Assembly (NCBI GenBank): GCA_905209435.1
Contig: CAJLTE010000021.1
Span: forward strand, 1 to 37,477
Origin: an uncultured Blautia sp.
GTDB lineage: Bacteria; Bacillota_A; Clostridia; Lachnospirales; Lachnospiraceae
DNA length: 37,477 bases
Reading direction: 5' to 3'
Shown: positions 7,995 through 16,500 of the stretch, in pieces
Numbering within the stretch: position 1 is the stretch's first letter
Layout: every line of letters begins with the position of its first letter
The notes under the pieces: model-generated
Database searches by the model: none
Told to the model about the DNA's origin: nothing
Seen by the model: only the letters and a program-made list of their open reading frames with translations
Position numbers and translations under genes: made by a program

Positions 7995-8050
7995 GCTGCC
8001 CGAATAGATTTTGAAACAGTCCCCCGATGTTCCTGATGCCTTCGGGCAGC
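7995..8050 (+). terminator. Hairpin after the small gene
   Basis: GCTGCCCGAA (7995-8004) and TTCGGGCAGC (8041-8050) pair perfectly over 10 bp with a 36-base loop. It follows the stop of the 77-residue gene by 15 bases. No T-run follows, so it may stabilise the 3' end more than terminate. Confidence 0.45.
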
Positions 8051-8094
8051 TGACAATATGAAAATTCTATGAAAAGTCGTTTTTTGCAATACAA

Positions 8095-8122
8095 TTGTAA
8101 TAATCTATGATATACTTATACT
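8095..8122 (+). promoter_or_regulatory. Promoter of the GH18 gene
   Basis: TTGTAA (8095-8100) and TATACT (8117-8122) with a 16-bp spacer. A second TATACT (8111-8116) directly precedes the latter. The gene starts 77 bp downstream. Confidence 0.5.
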
Positions 8123-8198
8123 GAACGACGGCAATCACAGGTGTTGTTCAGGATCAGAACAATATCTGAGCATATCGAATACCGAAAGGAAGAAAAAA

Positions 8199-9845
8199 AT
8201 GAAAAAAAATTATAAACCAATAGCTGTAGTCGTGGTTTTGATTTTTCTCGTAGCCATTCTTGGGATTGTAAGTCATATAGTGCTAAAATATGTGCCGTCC
8301 CGGGAGAAGATGGACCTGAACGAATATTATGGACAGGTGGCGGACGGGGAGATCGCACTGGTCATGGGAACCGAGAAGCTCGATGAACGCGGACTGGTTG
8401 ACGGTGACAGAGTATATCTGCCGCTGGATGTGGTAAATACATATCTGAACCAGAGATATTACTGGGATTCAGCTGATCAGAAAGTACTTTATGCCACACC
8501 TTCTGAACTTACATCAGAAGCTGCATCTGCTGAGGCAGGAGAACAGGTCTGGCTTAAGGATGATACAGTATATCTGAATCTTTCCTATGTTCAGAAGTAC
8601 ACAGATATTGATGCATATATTTATAAAGATCCATATCGTATCGCTGTTCAGTATCAGTTTGACAATGTTAAAACGGTCAAGGTTAAGAAGAACACCAGTG
8701 TACGTTACCGCGGCGGAATCAAATCAGCAGTTATTGCTTCTGTGAAGAAGGGAACACAGCTTCGTCTGCTGGAAGAACTGGATAACTGGGACCAGGTTGC
8801 TACAGATGACGGATATATTGGTTATGTTGACAGGAAAGCAGTAGGAAAAGCAGAGGATACGAGTTTTGACAGAAGCTTTGATGGTGAGCAGTATTCTTAT
8901 CTGACTATGGATAAGAAGGTTAATATGGTATGGCATCAGGTGACTTCTACAGATGCGAATGCTTATTTTGCAGATGCAACAGCTAATATGACAGGGGTGA
9001 ATGTAATTTCACCTACCTGGTTCTATCTGACAGATACAGCCGGAAATATTGCAAATATTGCAAGTGCAGATTATGTGGCACAGGCACATGATAAGGGACT
9101 TCAGGTCTGGGGACTTATTGATAACTTTACTCAGGATGTAAGTACAACAGAAACACTTTCCAGCACTTCTGCAAGACAGAATATTATCAGTCAGCTGATT
9201 CAGGCTGCTACAAATGTGGGAATGGATGGTATTAATGTAGATTTTGAGTCACTGAGCGAAGATGTGGGAATTCATTTCCTTGAATTTCTGAGAGAACTTT
9301 CTATAGAATGTCATAAGAACAATCTGGTTCTTTCAGTAGATAATCCGGTTCCTGAGGATTTCACCAGTCATTACGACCGTGCTGAACAGGGTCGTGTTGT
9401 AGATTATGTTATCATTATGGGCTATGATGAACATTACGTAGGTTCTGAGGCTGGTTCTGTAGCATCTCTTCCATGGGTTGAACAAGGTGTGCAGGATACA
9501 CTGGAAGAAGTTCCGGCGGAGCGTGTGATCAATGCGGTACCGTTCTACACCAGGCTGTGGAGAACCACCGGCGGAAATGTGACCAGCGAAGCCATTGGTA
9601 TGGATCAGGCACAACAGGTAATAGCCGAGAATAATGTAGAAACTTATTGGGATAAGACAACATCTCAGAATTATGGAACTTATGATATTGATAATTCGAC
9701 CTATCAGATCTGGCTGGAGGATTCCCAGTCCATCGCAGAGAAAGTGAAACTGGTATCCAAATATAACCTTGCAGGTGTTTCTGCATGGAAACTTGGATTT
9801 GAAAACAGCGGAATCTGGCAGGTAATTTCCGATAATCTGAATTAA
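8199..9845 (+). CDS. Membrane-anchored GH18-domain protein with SH3 domain
   Basis: A 548-residue surface protein. Residues 7-29 form an uncleaved signal anchor. About 45-155 resembles the copper-amine-oxidase-N-like stalk. About 160-215 is a bacterial SH3 domain (NTSVRYRGG to GYIGYVDRKAVG) that would bind peptidoglycan. About 235-548 is a glycoside hydrolase 18 barrel with the catalytic motif DGINVDFE at 343-350, E350 being the acid. Related proteins (YaaH/SleL, YdhD) cut N-acetylglucosaminyl bonds of cortex or wall peptidoglycan. The next gene is a CwlD-type amidase, consistent with a cell-wall or spore role. Substrate is inferred. AAGGAAG precedes the ATG. Confidence 0.9.
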   Translation: MKKNYKPIAVVVVLIFLVAILGIVSHIVLKYVPSREKMDLNEYYGQVADGEIALVMGTEKLDERGLVDGDRVYLPLDVVNTYLNQRYYWDSADQKVLYATPSELTSEAASAEAGEQVWLKDDTVYLNLSYVQKYTDIDAYIYKDPYRIAVQYQFDNVKTVKVKKNTSVRYRGGIKSAVIASVKKGTQLRLLEELDNWDQVATDDGYIGYVDRKAVGKAEDTSFDRSFDGEQYSYLTMDKKVNMVWHQVTSTDANAYFADATANMTGVNVISPTWFYLTDTAGNIANIASADYVAQAHDKGLQVWGLIDNFTQDVSTTETLSSTSARQNIISQLIQAATNVGMDGINVDFESLSEDVGIHFLEFLRELSIECHKNNLVLSVDNPVPEDFTSHYDRAEQGRVVDYVIIMGYDEHYVGSEAGSVASLPWVEQGVQDTLEEVPAERVINAVPFYTRLWRTTGGNVTSEAIGMDQAQQVIAENNVETYWDKTTSQNYGTYDIDNSTYQIWLEDSQSIAEKVKLVSKYNLAGVSAWKLGFENSGIWQVISDNLN

Positions 9846-9885
9846 AGAAATAAAACACTTGCGGGAGTTTCTGGACGCAGGCTCT

Positions 9886-9977
9886 AAAAACACCTTCTGA
9901 GACATATATTAAGTATAGTAATCCGGGGAGAAGTATATAAAATCCCGGAAACTGTAAATATGTCCGGAGGTGTTTTT
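9886..9977 (+). promoter_or_regulatory. Long-range stem covering the cwlD ribosome site
   Basis: AAAAACACCT (9886-9895) is an exact complement of AGGTGTTTTT (9968-9977), which contains part of the cwlD Shine-Dalgarno site. Between them CCGGGGA / TCCCGG can form a second hairpin. Pairing would hide the ribosome site or act as a weak terminator for the GH18 gene. A regulatory role is inference. Confidence 0.4.
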
Positions 9978-9981
9978 TTGT

Positions 9982-10677
9982 ATGAGCTATATGAAGAAGT
10001 ATGGCATGGAGCTGCTGATGGCATGTCTGTTACTGGTGAGTTTCCTGATCCTGTCGAAGCAGGCAGCACAGGTGGCTGGAAACATGAGTACTGTTGAGCA
10101 TTCCAGAACAATTTTGGTGGATGTGGGACACGGCGGTGCAGATCCGGGAATGATCGGAGTAGGCGGTCTTGAGGAAAAGGGGATTAATCTGCAGATTGCC
10201 CTGAAGTTGAAAGAGATTCTTGAAACTAAAGGATATACAGTGGTCATGACACGTGAGGAGGATAAAGGACTCTACGATGAAGATAGCAGAAATCAGAAAG
10301 CACAGGATATGCAGCGACGGATCGCAATGATCAAAGAGTGCAGACCGGTGTTGTGTGTCAGCATTCATCAGAACAGTTATCAGGATTCGGCAGTCTATGG
10401 TCCTCAGGTATTTTATTATGAAGATTCTGCTCAGGGTAAAGAGCTGGCAGAACTGATCCAGTCAGAATTGAATACCGGACTGGAAGTGGAGCGTCCAAGA
10501 GTGGCAAAAGGAAATAAGACCTATTATCTGCTGAAGAGAAGTGAAAGTGTGCTGAATATTGTAGAGTGCGGATTCCTGACTAATCCACAGGAAGCAGAAC
10601 TGCTTCAGACAGATGAGTATCAGAATAAGGTGGCGCAGGCAGTAGCCAGGGGAATTGAAGGATACTTGAAAAAGTGA
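9982..10677 (+). CDS. cwlD: N-acetylmuramoyl-L-alanine amidase, CwlD type
   Basis: A 231-residue protein with an N-terminal membrane segment (about 9-26) and an Amidase_3 domain. GHGGADPG at 49-56 holds the first zinc ligand H50. GLEEKGINL follows, then SIHQN with H129, and VECGFLTN with the catalytic E194. Length and motifs match CwlD, which with a deacetylase makes muramic-delta-lactam in the spore cortex so that germination enzymes can recognise it. The GGAGG (9966-9970) and an in-frame GTG at 9970 overlap, so the ATG at 9982 (11 bases after GGAGG) is preferred. A long-range stem may control it. Confidence 0.85.
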   Translation: MSYMKKYGMELLMACLLLVSFLILSKQAAQVAGNMSTVEHSRTILVDVGHGGADPGMIGVGGLEEKGINLQIALKLKEILETKGYTVVMTREEDKGLYDEDSRNQKAQDMQRRIAMIKECRPVLCVSIHQNSYQDSAVYGPQVFYYEDSAQGKELAELIQSELNTGLEVERPRVAKGNKTYYLLKRSESVLNIVECGFLTNPQEAELLQTDEYQNKVAQAVARGIEGYLKK

Positions 10678-10751
10678 AAGAGTTCTCGAAGAATTTGTGT
10701 ATGTATATATAAATCACATGATAATAAAATGTTTAATTTATGTGAACACAC

Positions 10752-10780
10752 TTCTAATAAGTAAAGATTTTTGCTATACT
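10752..10780 (+). promoter_or_regulatory. Possible promoter of the large membrane protein genes
   Basis: TTCTAA (10752-10757) and TATACT (10775-10780) are 17 bp apart, about 140 bp before the gene. The -35 box is weak. Confidence 0.4.
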
Positions 10781-10811
10781 GATACCGGTTTAACCGAATC
10801 AAGTAAGTTTC

Positions 10812-10875
10812 CTGCTTCAATTGCGAACGCAATAAGCAGTGGGTAGGGGCTTGCTTGTATCAGGAGGAGTACAAG
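10812..10875 (+). promoter_or_regulatory. Two leader hairpins upstream of the large membrane protein gene
   Basis: CTGCTT-ATTGC pairs with GCAAT-AAGCAG around GAAC (10812-10839). CTTGTA / TACAAG (10854-10859, 10870-10875) encloses an AGGAGGAG sequence in its loop, about 50 bases before the real start. A Shine-Dalgarno-like site without a usable start codon is odd. It may be a degraded leader peptide gene. No riboswitch class recognised. Confidence 0.35.
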
Positions 10876-10919
10876 CTCGCTCCGCTTGATTTTAAAGAGA
10901 AAGAGCGCAGGGAGAGATT

Positions 10920-12935
10920 ATGCTTGGAATTATTTATCTGTTCCTGGCAGGAATGCTGGGATATGAAACTTCAAAGATATTGACAGAAGAAGTGAGAAGT
11001 ATACAGGGTGTTAACCGTATCTGGCTGATACTTCCGGCTTCATTCGGAATTGGAACCCTTTTGCTGACCTGGGCTGTGTATGTTATTTCGTGGTTTTTCA
11101 GCGTGGTGGGAAAATCACAGAATCCATTGCTGTATGGAAATACTATAAGTATGGTTGGCGCAGCATTGATTCTTATCTTTGCGGCAGTATTGAGATATAA
11201 GAAGAATGCAGTAAGAACTGACGGAGGTCAGAAGAATATAAGAACAGGTCTGGCAGAAAAGCTGATAAGTAATAAGAAAGGTTTTAAGAGAGAAGTTCTT
11301 CTGTTTGGCCTGCTGGCAGTATTCATTACATATATGATGTTTTACGTTTTCTATATAAGAGACGGAGTCTTGTATTCCGGCCTGACTGTATATGGAGATT
11401 ATGCACCGCATACAGCGATGATGCGTTCCTTTTCTATGGGGAATAATTTTCCTACTCAGTATCCGCATTACGGCGGTGCAGATGTGAAGTATCATTTTAT
11501 GTTTCAGTTTCTGACTGGAAATCTGGAATACCTGGGACTGCGGATGGATATTGCCTATAATATTGTAAGTTCTGCATCACTTGTGGGATTTCTTATGCTG
11601 CTTTATCAGCTGGCATTACGGATCACAGGCAAAATAAGCTGTGGAGCAGTGACGATATTTCTGTTTTTTTTCAGAAGTGGAATGGCTTTTTTCAGATTTG
11701 TGTGGGAACATATTCAGACAGGAGATTTGCTGGAAACATTAAGCGAAAATGTATCTTTCATCGGATATACCACCAATGAGAACTGGGGATTATGGAATTT
11801 TAATGTATATCTGAATCAGAGACATCTGGCATTTGGGCTTCTGCTGGTAACACTGGCATTGTATCTGTTTATGGATTGGCTGGAAGCAGGAACCGCACAT
11901 GAGGAAAAAGGACTTCTCTGGATGAAAGGGAGATTTTTCTCAAAGGAAGGATGGAAAAGCAGAAATCCGGAGCAGGCACTGCTTATGGGAATGTTTCTGG
12001 GACTGTGTGCGTTCTGGAACGGAGCGGCAGTGATCGGTGGATTGCTGATACTGTGTGGATTTGCAATTTTTTCAGATGGAAAAATTGATTATGCCATTAC
12101 TGCAGCAGTGACGATATTCTTTTCCTATCTCCAGACGAAGATTTTTATTTCAGGAAGTGCTATGAGCCCTCAGATTTATCTGGGATTTCTGGCTGAGGAT
12201 AAGACAGTTTGGGGAGTAGTGAAATATCTGTTCTGGATGAGCGGAATCTTTTTTCTCGGTCTGGCGGTGTTGGTATGGTTTATGCGGAGACGGGAACGGA
12301 TGATTCTTCTGGGATTTCTTTTTCCGACGATCTTTGCTTTTGTACTTTTGATGACACCGGATATTAATGTGAATCATAAATATATCATGGTTTCCTATGC
12401 GTTTCTGGCAATCTTCTGGGCATGGGCGATATGCAGCCTGTGGAATCGGAAAATTTATGGGAAAATTCTGGCAGCAGTATTAGCGATTTGTCTCAGTGCA
12501 ACGGGGATTTATGATTTTGCAGTAATTGTAAGAGGAAACGGTCCGGGCAGACGTGTGGCTGTAAATATGGACAGTGATCTGACAAAATGGCTGGCAGATA
12601 ATCTGGATAAAGATGATCTGCTGCTGACTCCGGAGTATAGTATGAATGAAGTGACGATGTCGGGAGTGATGCTTTACTGCGGATGGCCATATTATGCGTG
12701 GTCGGCAGGGTATGATACCAATTACCGGGCTGCACAGGCTGTGACTATTTATACTACAATGGACAGCGAGGAGCTGAAAAAAGTGGTAAAACAGGAGCGG
12801 ATCACTTATATTCTGTTTGAAGAGGGATCGGAATTTGAGCAGCAGCAATGTGTGGAGGACACGATAGCTGCCACATATGAGAAGGTATATGAAACAGAAG
12901 ATGGCAGAATACGGATTTATAAGACATCTGAGTGA
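10920..12935 (+). CDS. Large multi-pass membrane protein, GT-C/DUF2298-like
   Basis: A 671-residue protein with about 12-14 hydrophobic segments. After the first helices, an extracytoplasmic loop reads YGDYAPHTAMMRSFSMGNNF then QYPHYGGADVKYHFMFQF, which parallels the DUF2298 loop of the next gene. Later NWGLWNFNVYLNQRHLAFG and DINVNHKYIM occur. The last 130 residues are soluble (MDSDLTKWLADNLDKDDLLL onward). The fold and acidic first loop suggest a GT-C glycosyltransferase-like protein using a lipid-linked sugar, but this is inference; family members have no established reaction. The GGGAGAG site precedes the ATG. It forms a tandem pair with the 745-residue gene 114 bases on. Confidence 0.8.
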   Translation: MLGIIYLFLAGMLGYETSKILTEEVRSIQGVNRIWLILPASFGIGTLLLTWAVYVISWFFSVVGKSQNPLLYGNTISMVGAALILIFAAVLRYKKNAVRTDGGQKNIRTGLAEKLISNKKGFKREVLLFGLLAVFITYMMFYVFYIRDGVLYSGLTVYGDYAPHTAMMRSFSMGNNFPTQYPHYGGADVKYHFMFQFLTGNLEYLGLRMDIAYNIVSSASLVGFLMLLYQLALRITGKISCGAVTIFLFFFRSGMAFFRFVWEHIQTGDLLETLSENVSFIGYTTNENWGLWNFNVYLNQRHLAFGLLLVTLALYLFMDWLEAGTAHEEKGLLWMKGRFFSKEGWKSRNPEQALLMGMFLGLCAFWNGAAVIGGLLILCGFAIFSDGKIDYAITAAVTIFFSYLQTKIFISGSAMSPQIYLGFLAEDKTVWGVVKYLFWMSGIFFLGLAVLVWFMRRRERMILLGFLFPTIFAFVLLMTPDINVNHKYIMVSYAFLAIFWAWAICSLWNRKIYGKILAAVLAICLSATGIYDFAVIVRGNGPGRRVAVNMDSDLTKWLADNLDKDDLLLTPEYSMNEVTMSGVMLYCGWPYYAWSAGYDTNYRAAQAVTIYTTMDSEELKKVVKQERITYILFEEGSEFEQQQCVEDTIAATYEKVYETEDGRIRIYKTSE

Positions 12936-13049
12936 TTCGGGCGGAAATAATAGTCTGACAACCTGGCACAGGTAATCGATAAGTTACAGGGCAAAAGGAA
13001 AAATGAGTAAGATTAATGAATAAATAAGAGGGAAGAGGAGGAAATACTG

Positions 13050-15287
13050 ATGAAGAAATGGGCACCGCGAGTGCTTCTGGCAGCAGCTCTTGCAGGGCTG
13101 TCTGCATTTTTGATGAAGGGAGATGTCTGGACATTCTGGACCTGGTGGATACTGGCGTTTCTGATGGGGATGGTTGCCATGCCTGTAACCGGGCGGCTGT
13201 TTGCAGGATTTGAAGATAAGGGCTGGATGTTCTCAAAAGTACTGGCAGTTACAGTAACAGGCTTTCTTACCTGGCTGCTTGTGACGGTGAAAATCCTTCC
13301 GTTTACGGCTGTTACCTGCATTGGAGTGTCACTGGTATGTGCGGTTGGATGTGGGATTCTGTATCATTTTCAGATAAAAAAGGGGATTGACTGTATCCCG
13401 GCTGGAAAAGGAGATCTGGTTTACTGGGAAGAAATCCTGTTTTTTATATTTTTTATGATGTGGACATATTTTGCAGGATTTCGTCCACAGGCTTATGGAA
13501 CTGAGAAATTTATGGATTACGGTTTCATGGAGGCCATGATGCGCAGTACTACACTTCCTGCAAGAGATCTGTGGTACTCGGAAGGCACGATCAATTATTA
13601 TTATGGCGGACAATATTTCGCAGTATTTCTTACAAAGCTGACTGGAACCAGAGTGGAACTTACTTACAATCTGATGCGTACTTTTGTGGCGGCATTTGCA
13701 TTTGTGCTTCCGTTCTCACTGGTTTATCAGATGTCAGTGGACAGGCTAAAAGGAAAACTGACAGGGAAGAAACGATGTGTGCCGGCTGTGGCAGGAATTG
13801 TGGCAGGACTTTCTGTATCTGTTGCGGGAAATATGCATTATGTAGTTTACAGCAAGATCATTCCGTGGATCCAGAGACTTCAGGGAAAAGAAACGGACAG
13901 TTACTGGTTCCCGGATGCTACCCGATATATTGGATATAATCCGGATGTACCGGATAAGACGATTCATGAATTTCCGTGTTATTCTTTTGTACTGGGAGAT
14001 TTACATGCGCATGTGGTCAATGTGATGTTTGTGCTGTTCCTGGTGGGACTTCTCTATGCATGGATGCGAAGCGTGCGTATGCGGGAAGCAGTGATCGAAA
14101 AGCCGGGACAAAAGGAATTCTGGAAGAAACAACTGCTGATTCCGCATATTCTGCTGGCTGCAGTTATGATCGGCATGTTTCGTTTTACGAATTTCTGGGA
14201 CTTTATTATTTATTTCGTAGTGACCGGTGGAGTAGTACTTTTTACCAATATTGTTCAGTTTAACGGAAAAGTGAAGAAGATACTGGGAGTGACTGTGGTG
14301 CAGGCCGTAGAGATCATTGTGATTTCTTATGTGGTTGCTCTGCCGTTTACCTTACAGTTTGACAGTATGTTCAAGGGTGTTGGAATCGCGCAGAATCATT
14401 CGATGATCCATCAGCTGCTGATTCTCTGGGGACTGCCGGTATTCCTGACAGTGCTGCTGATCATCTGCATTATATGGGAAAAACTTCGCGGCGGAGCGAA
14501 CAGAAGTCTTTATCGACTGATGAAAGCAATTTCAGTGCCGGATCTCTTTGCGATCATTATGGGACTTTGTGCCATAGGATTGATCGCGATTCCGGAGTTT
14601 GTTTATGTAAGAGATATTTATGAAAATGGAAATGCCAGGGCAAATACTATGTTTAAGCTGACTTACCAGGCATATATGCTGTTTGGAATGACCATGGGAT
14701 ATGGGATTTTCCGTATGCTGGCAGATGCGCGTAAGAAAGTATTTAAGGTTCTGTCTGTTATCGGTCTGGTACTGCTTTGCTGGACGTTTGGCTATTTCGG
14801 AAACAGTGTACATGCGTGGTTCGGAAATGTCTGGGATCCGTCAGAATATAAGGGATTGAATGCAACTTCTTTCCTGGAGAATGATTTCGCAGAGGATGTA
14901 TCCGGCATTCAGTGGCTCAAGAAAAACGTTAAAGGTTCACCGGTTGTGCTTGAGGCGAACGGGGACAGTTACAGCGGATACGAACGTGTTTCTGCAATGA
15001 CCGGACTGCCGACTGTGCTTGGATGGTATGTACATGAGTGGCTCTGGCGTGATGACACGGCGGACCTGAATGAGAAGAGTGCGGATATTGAGGAGATTTA
15101 TACTTCTACAGATGAAGAGAGGGTAAAGGAATTGCTCGATGAGTATGATGTTTCTTATATTTTTGTCGGATCGAAAGAGAGGGAGAAATATGGGGAGGCA
15201 TTGAATGAAGAAGTGTTGAAATCACTGGGAGAAGTTGTGTTCCAGGATGAGGTGTATAATACTTATATTCTTAAAGTTAATAAGTAA
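13050..15287 (+). CDS. DUF2298-domain multi-pass membrane protein
   Basis: A 745-residue protein with many membrane helices. It carries the hallmarks of DUF2298 (YYY family): YGTEKFMDYGFMEAMMRS near residues 150-168, then WYSEGTINYYYGGQYFA, a VLGDLHAHVVNVMF segment, and NARANTMFKLTYQAYM near 530-545. A soluble C-terminal part (about 610-745) has the ETL-like fold seen in GT-C proteins' outer domains. The reaction is unknown. Similarity in layout to the preceding gene suggests the two arose by duplication and may work as a pair in cell-surface polysaccharide or lipid glycosylation. AGAGGAGG is 9 bases before the ATG. Confidence 0.85.
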   Translation: MKKWAPRVLLAAALAGLSAFLMKGDVWTFWTWWILAFLMGMVAMPVTGRLFAGFEDKGWMFSKVLAVTVTGFLTWLLVTVKILPFTAVTCIGVSLVCAVGCGILYHFQIKKGIDCIPAGKGDLVYWEEILFFIFFMMWTYFAGFRPQAYGTEKFMDYGFMEAMMRSTTLPARDLWYSEGTINYYYGGQYFAVFLTKLTGTRVELTYNLMRTFVAAFAFVLPFSLVYQMSVDRLKGKLTGKKRCVPAVAGIVAGLSVSVAGNMHYVVYSKIIPWIQRLQGKETDSYWFPDATRYIGYNPDVPDKTIHEFPCYSFVLGDLHAHVVNVMFVLFLVGLLYAWMRSVRMREAVIEKPGQKEFWKKQLLIPHILLAAVMIGMFRFTNFWDFIIYFVVTGGVVLFTNIVQFNGKVKKILGVTVVQAVEIIVISYVVALPFTLQFDSMFKGVGIAQNHSMIHQLLILWGLPVFLTVLLIICIIWEKLRGGANRSLYRLMKAISVPDLFAIIMGLCAIGLIAIPEFVYVRDIYENGNARANTMFKLTYQAYMLFGMTMGYGIFRMLADARKKVFKVLSVIGLVLLCWTFGYFGNSVHAWFGNVWDPSEYKGLNATSFLENDFAEDVSGIQWLKKNVKGSPVVLEANGDSYSGYERVSAMTGLPTVLGWYVHEWLWRDDTADLNEKSADIEEIYTSTDEERVKELLDEYDVSYIFVGSKEREKYGEALNEEVLKSLGEVVFQDEVYNTYILKVNK

Positions 15288-15298
15288 GAGAGTAGAAA

Positions 15299-15329
15299 AT
15301 GGCGGCAGTTGTGCCGCCATTTATATTTT
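15299..15329 (+). terminator. Terminator of the DUF2298 pair
   Basis: ATGGCGGCA (15299-15307) and TGCCGCCAT (15312-15320) form a perfect 9-bp stem with a GTTG loop, followed by TTATATTTT. Confidence 0.85.
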
Positions 15330-15348
15330 ACGGTTATTCATAAGGGAC

Positions 15349-15558
15349 GCGTAGTAGAAAAATAGTTCATTTCCTGTGCGGTTTCGGGCACTAAGATATT
15401 CTAAGCTGTCAAAAATCTGCTAAAGGCATGAGCCATCAAGGACAAACTCGCTGACGCTCAGACAGTGTCCCTGATGGCTCATAACGCAGATTTCTGACAG
15501 CTAAGAATATCTAAGAACCCTGCAAATGCACAGGAAATGAACTATTTTTCTACTACGC
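15349..15558. repeat. 210-bp near-perfect palindrome, MITE-like
   Basis: The outer arms match over 31 bp (GCGTAGTAGAAAAATAGTTC... at 15349-15379 with its complement at 15528-15558). After a mismatched patch the arms pair again through AGATATTCTTAGCTGTCA-like and AGCCATCA(A/G)GGACA segments up to a loop near 15445-15465. No reading frame is inside. This is the form of a miniature inverted-repeat element or a large palindromic unit. I see no clear target duplication at its edges. Confidence 0.8.
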
Positions 15559-15562
15559 TGTT

Positions 15563-15592
15563 TATTTGGTTAATAACTATTTGGTTAATAAC
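15563..15592. repeat. Tandem 15-bp direct repeat
   Basis: TATTTGGTTAATAAC occurs twice in a row (15563-15577, 15578-15592), 5 bases beyond the right end of the 210-bp palindrome. It may be a slippage product. Relation to the palindrome is uncertain. Confidence 0.8.
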
Positions 15593-15793
15593 TGAAAGGA
15601 TAGTGATAATTATTAGATGGTAATGAGGGAGAATATAGATGACGGCGTTCACTATTCTGCGTGTACTTATAAAAGAATTTATAAATATTGTATGAAGGCG
15701 ATCAGAAAATAAGAAAGAAGGATATGGATTTAACCGAATACGGATGAGCTTATCCATATGCTTCAAAAATAAAATAGAAGTAGAGCTGTAGAA

Positions 15794-15827
15794 ATGGGAG
15801 GTAAACACAGATACCTCTCATTTTTTT
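15794..15827 (+). terminator. Terminator-like hairpin upstream of the sigma factor gene
   Basis: ATGGGAGGTA pairs with TACCTCTCAT around AACACAGA, followed by seven T. No gene is seen between 15593 and 15793, so it may be an orphan terminator left by a lost gene or a leader attenuator. An ATATGGAT / ATCCATAT hairpin lies before it (15724-15760). Confidence 0.6.
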
Positions 15828-15957
15828 GCTTAAAGCTGAATAAAAAGAAAAAATCTGTTATTATGAGAACCGATTTACTTTTATATGCATCTAATTAGTG
15901 TAAAAGAAAAAAGAAACACGTGTACAAATCCGGCCGGACAGAAGGAGAAAACAGATT

Positions 15958-16500
15958 ATGACGAAAGATGCATTTATCAGGGAAGTTCGAAATGCAGAAG
16001 CCATGCTGTATCATATATCAAAGTCTATTTTGAAAAATGATTCTGATTGTGGTGATGCTGTGCAGGAGACTCTTCTTAAAGCATACGAGAAGCTTCCTAT
16101 GTTAAAAGAAGAGAAGTTCTTCCGAACATGGATTACCAGGATACTGATTAATGAATGTACGGGGATTCTTCGAAAACGGAAAAATGTTATTCCATATGAA
16201 GACTATATGGATAATGCAAGGATGTTTGAAGAGAACCGGTATCATCACTTATATATGGCGATTATGGAACTCCCGGAAGATTTACGAATTTTGGTAACTT
16301 TATATTATATAGAAGGATTTTCTCAGAAAGAGATCAGTGAAATTCTGGAGATTCCGGAAGGAACGATCAAAAGCAGGCTTTCAAGGGCAAGAGAGTTTCT
16401 GAAGATACAGCTTTCTGATGAGGAGGAGAAATCACCAATTTCCAGGAAAAACAGTAAAATGTCAAATAAAATGACAGGAAAGGGGAAAATGCCATGTTAG
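15958..16500 (+). CDS. ECF-type RNA polymerase sigma factor
   Basis: A 180-residue protein. Region 2 spans about 8-80 (HISKSILKNDSDCGDAVQET, then KFFRTWITRILINEC). Region 4 spans about 100-155 with IMELPEDLRILVTLYYIEGF and the helix-turn-helix FSQKEISEILEIPEGTIKSR. It directs RNA polymerase to a small regulon. Its last bases overlap the ATG of the next gene, a membrane anti-sigma protein. Such pairs respond to envelope signals. The C-terminal basic tail (about 160-180) is longer than usual. AAGGAG lies upstream of the ATG. I could not assign an autoregulated promoter. Confidence 0.92.
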   Translation: MTKDAFIREVRNAEAMLYHISKSILKNDSDCGDAVQETLLKAYEKLPMLKEEKFFRTWITRILINECTGILRKRKNVIPYEDYMDNARMFEENRYHHLYMAIMELPEDLRILVTLYYIEGFSQKEISEILEIPEGTIKSRLSRAREFLKIQLSDEEEKSPISRKNSKMSNKMTGKGKMPC

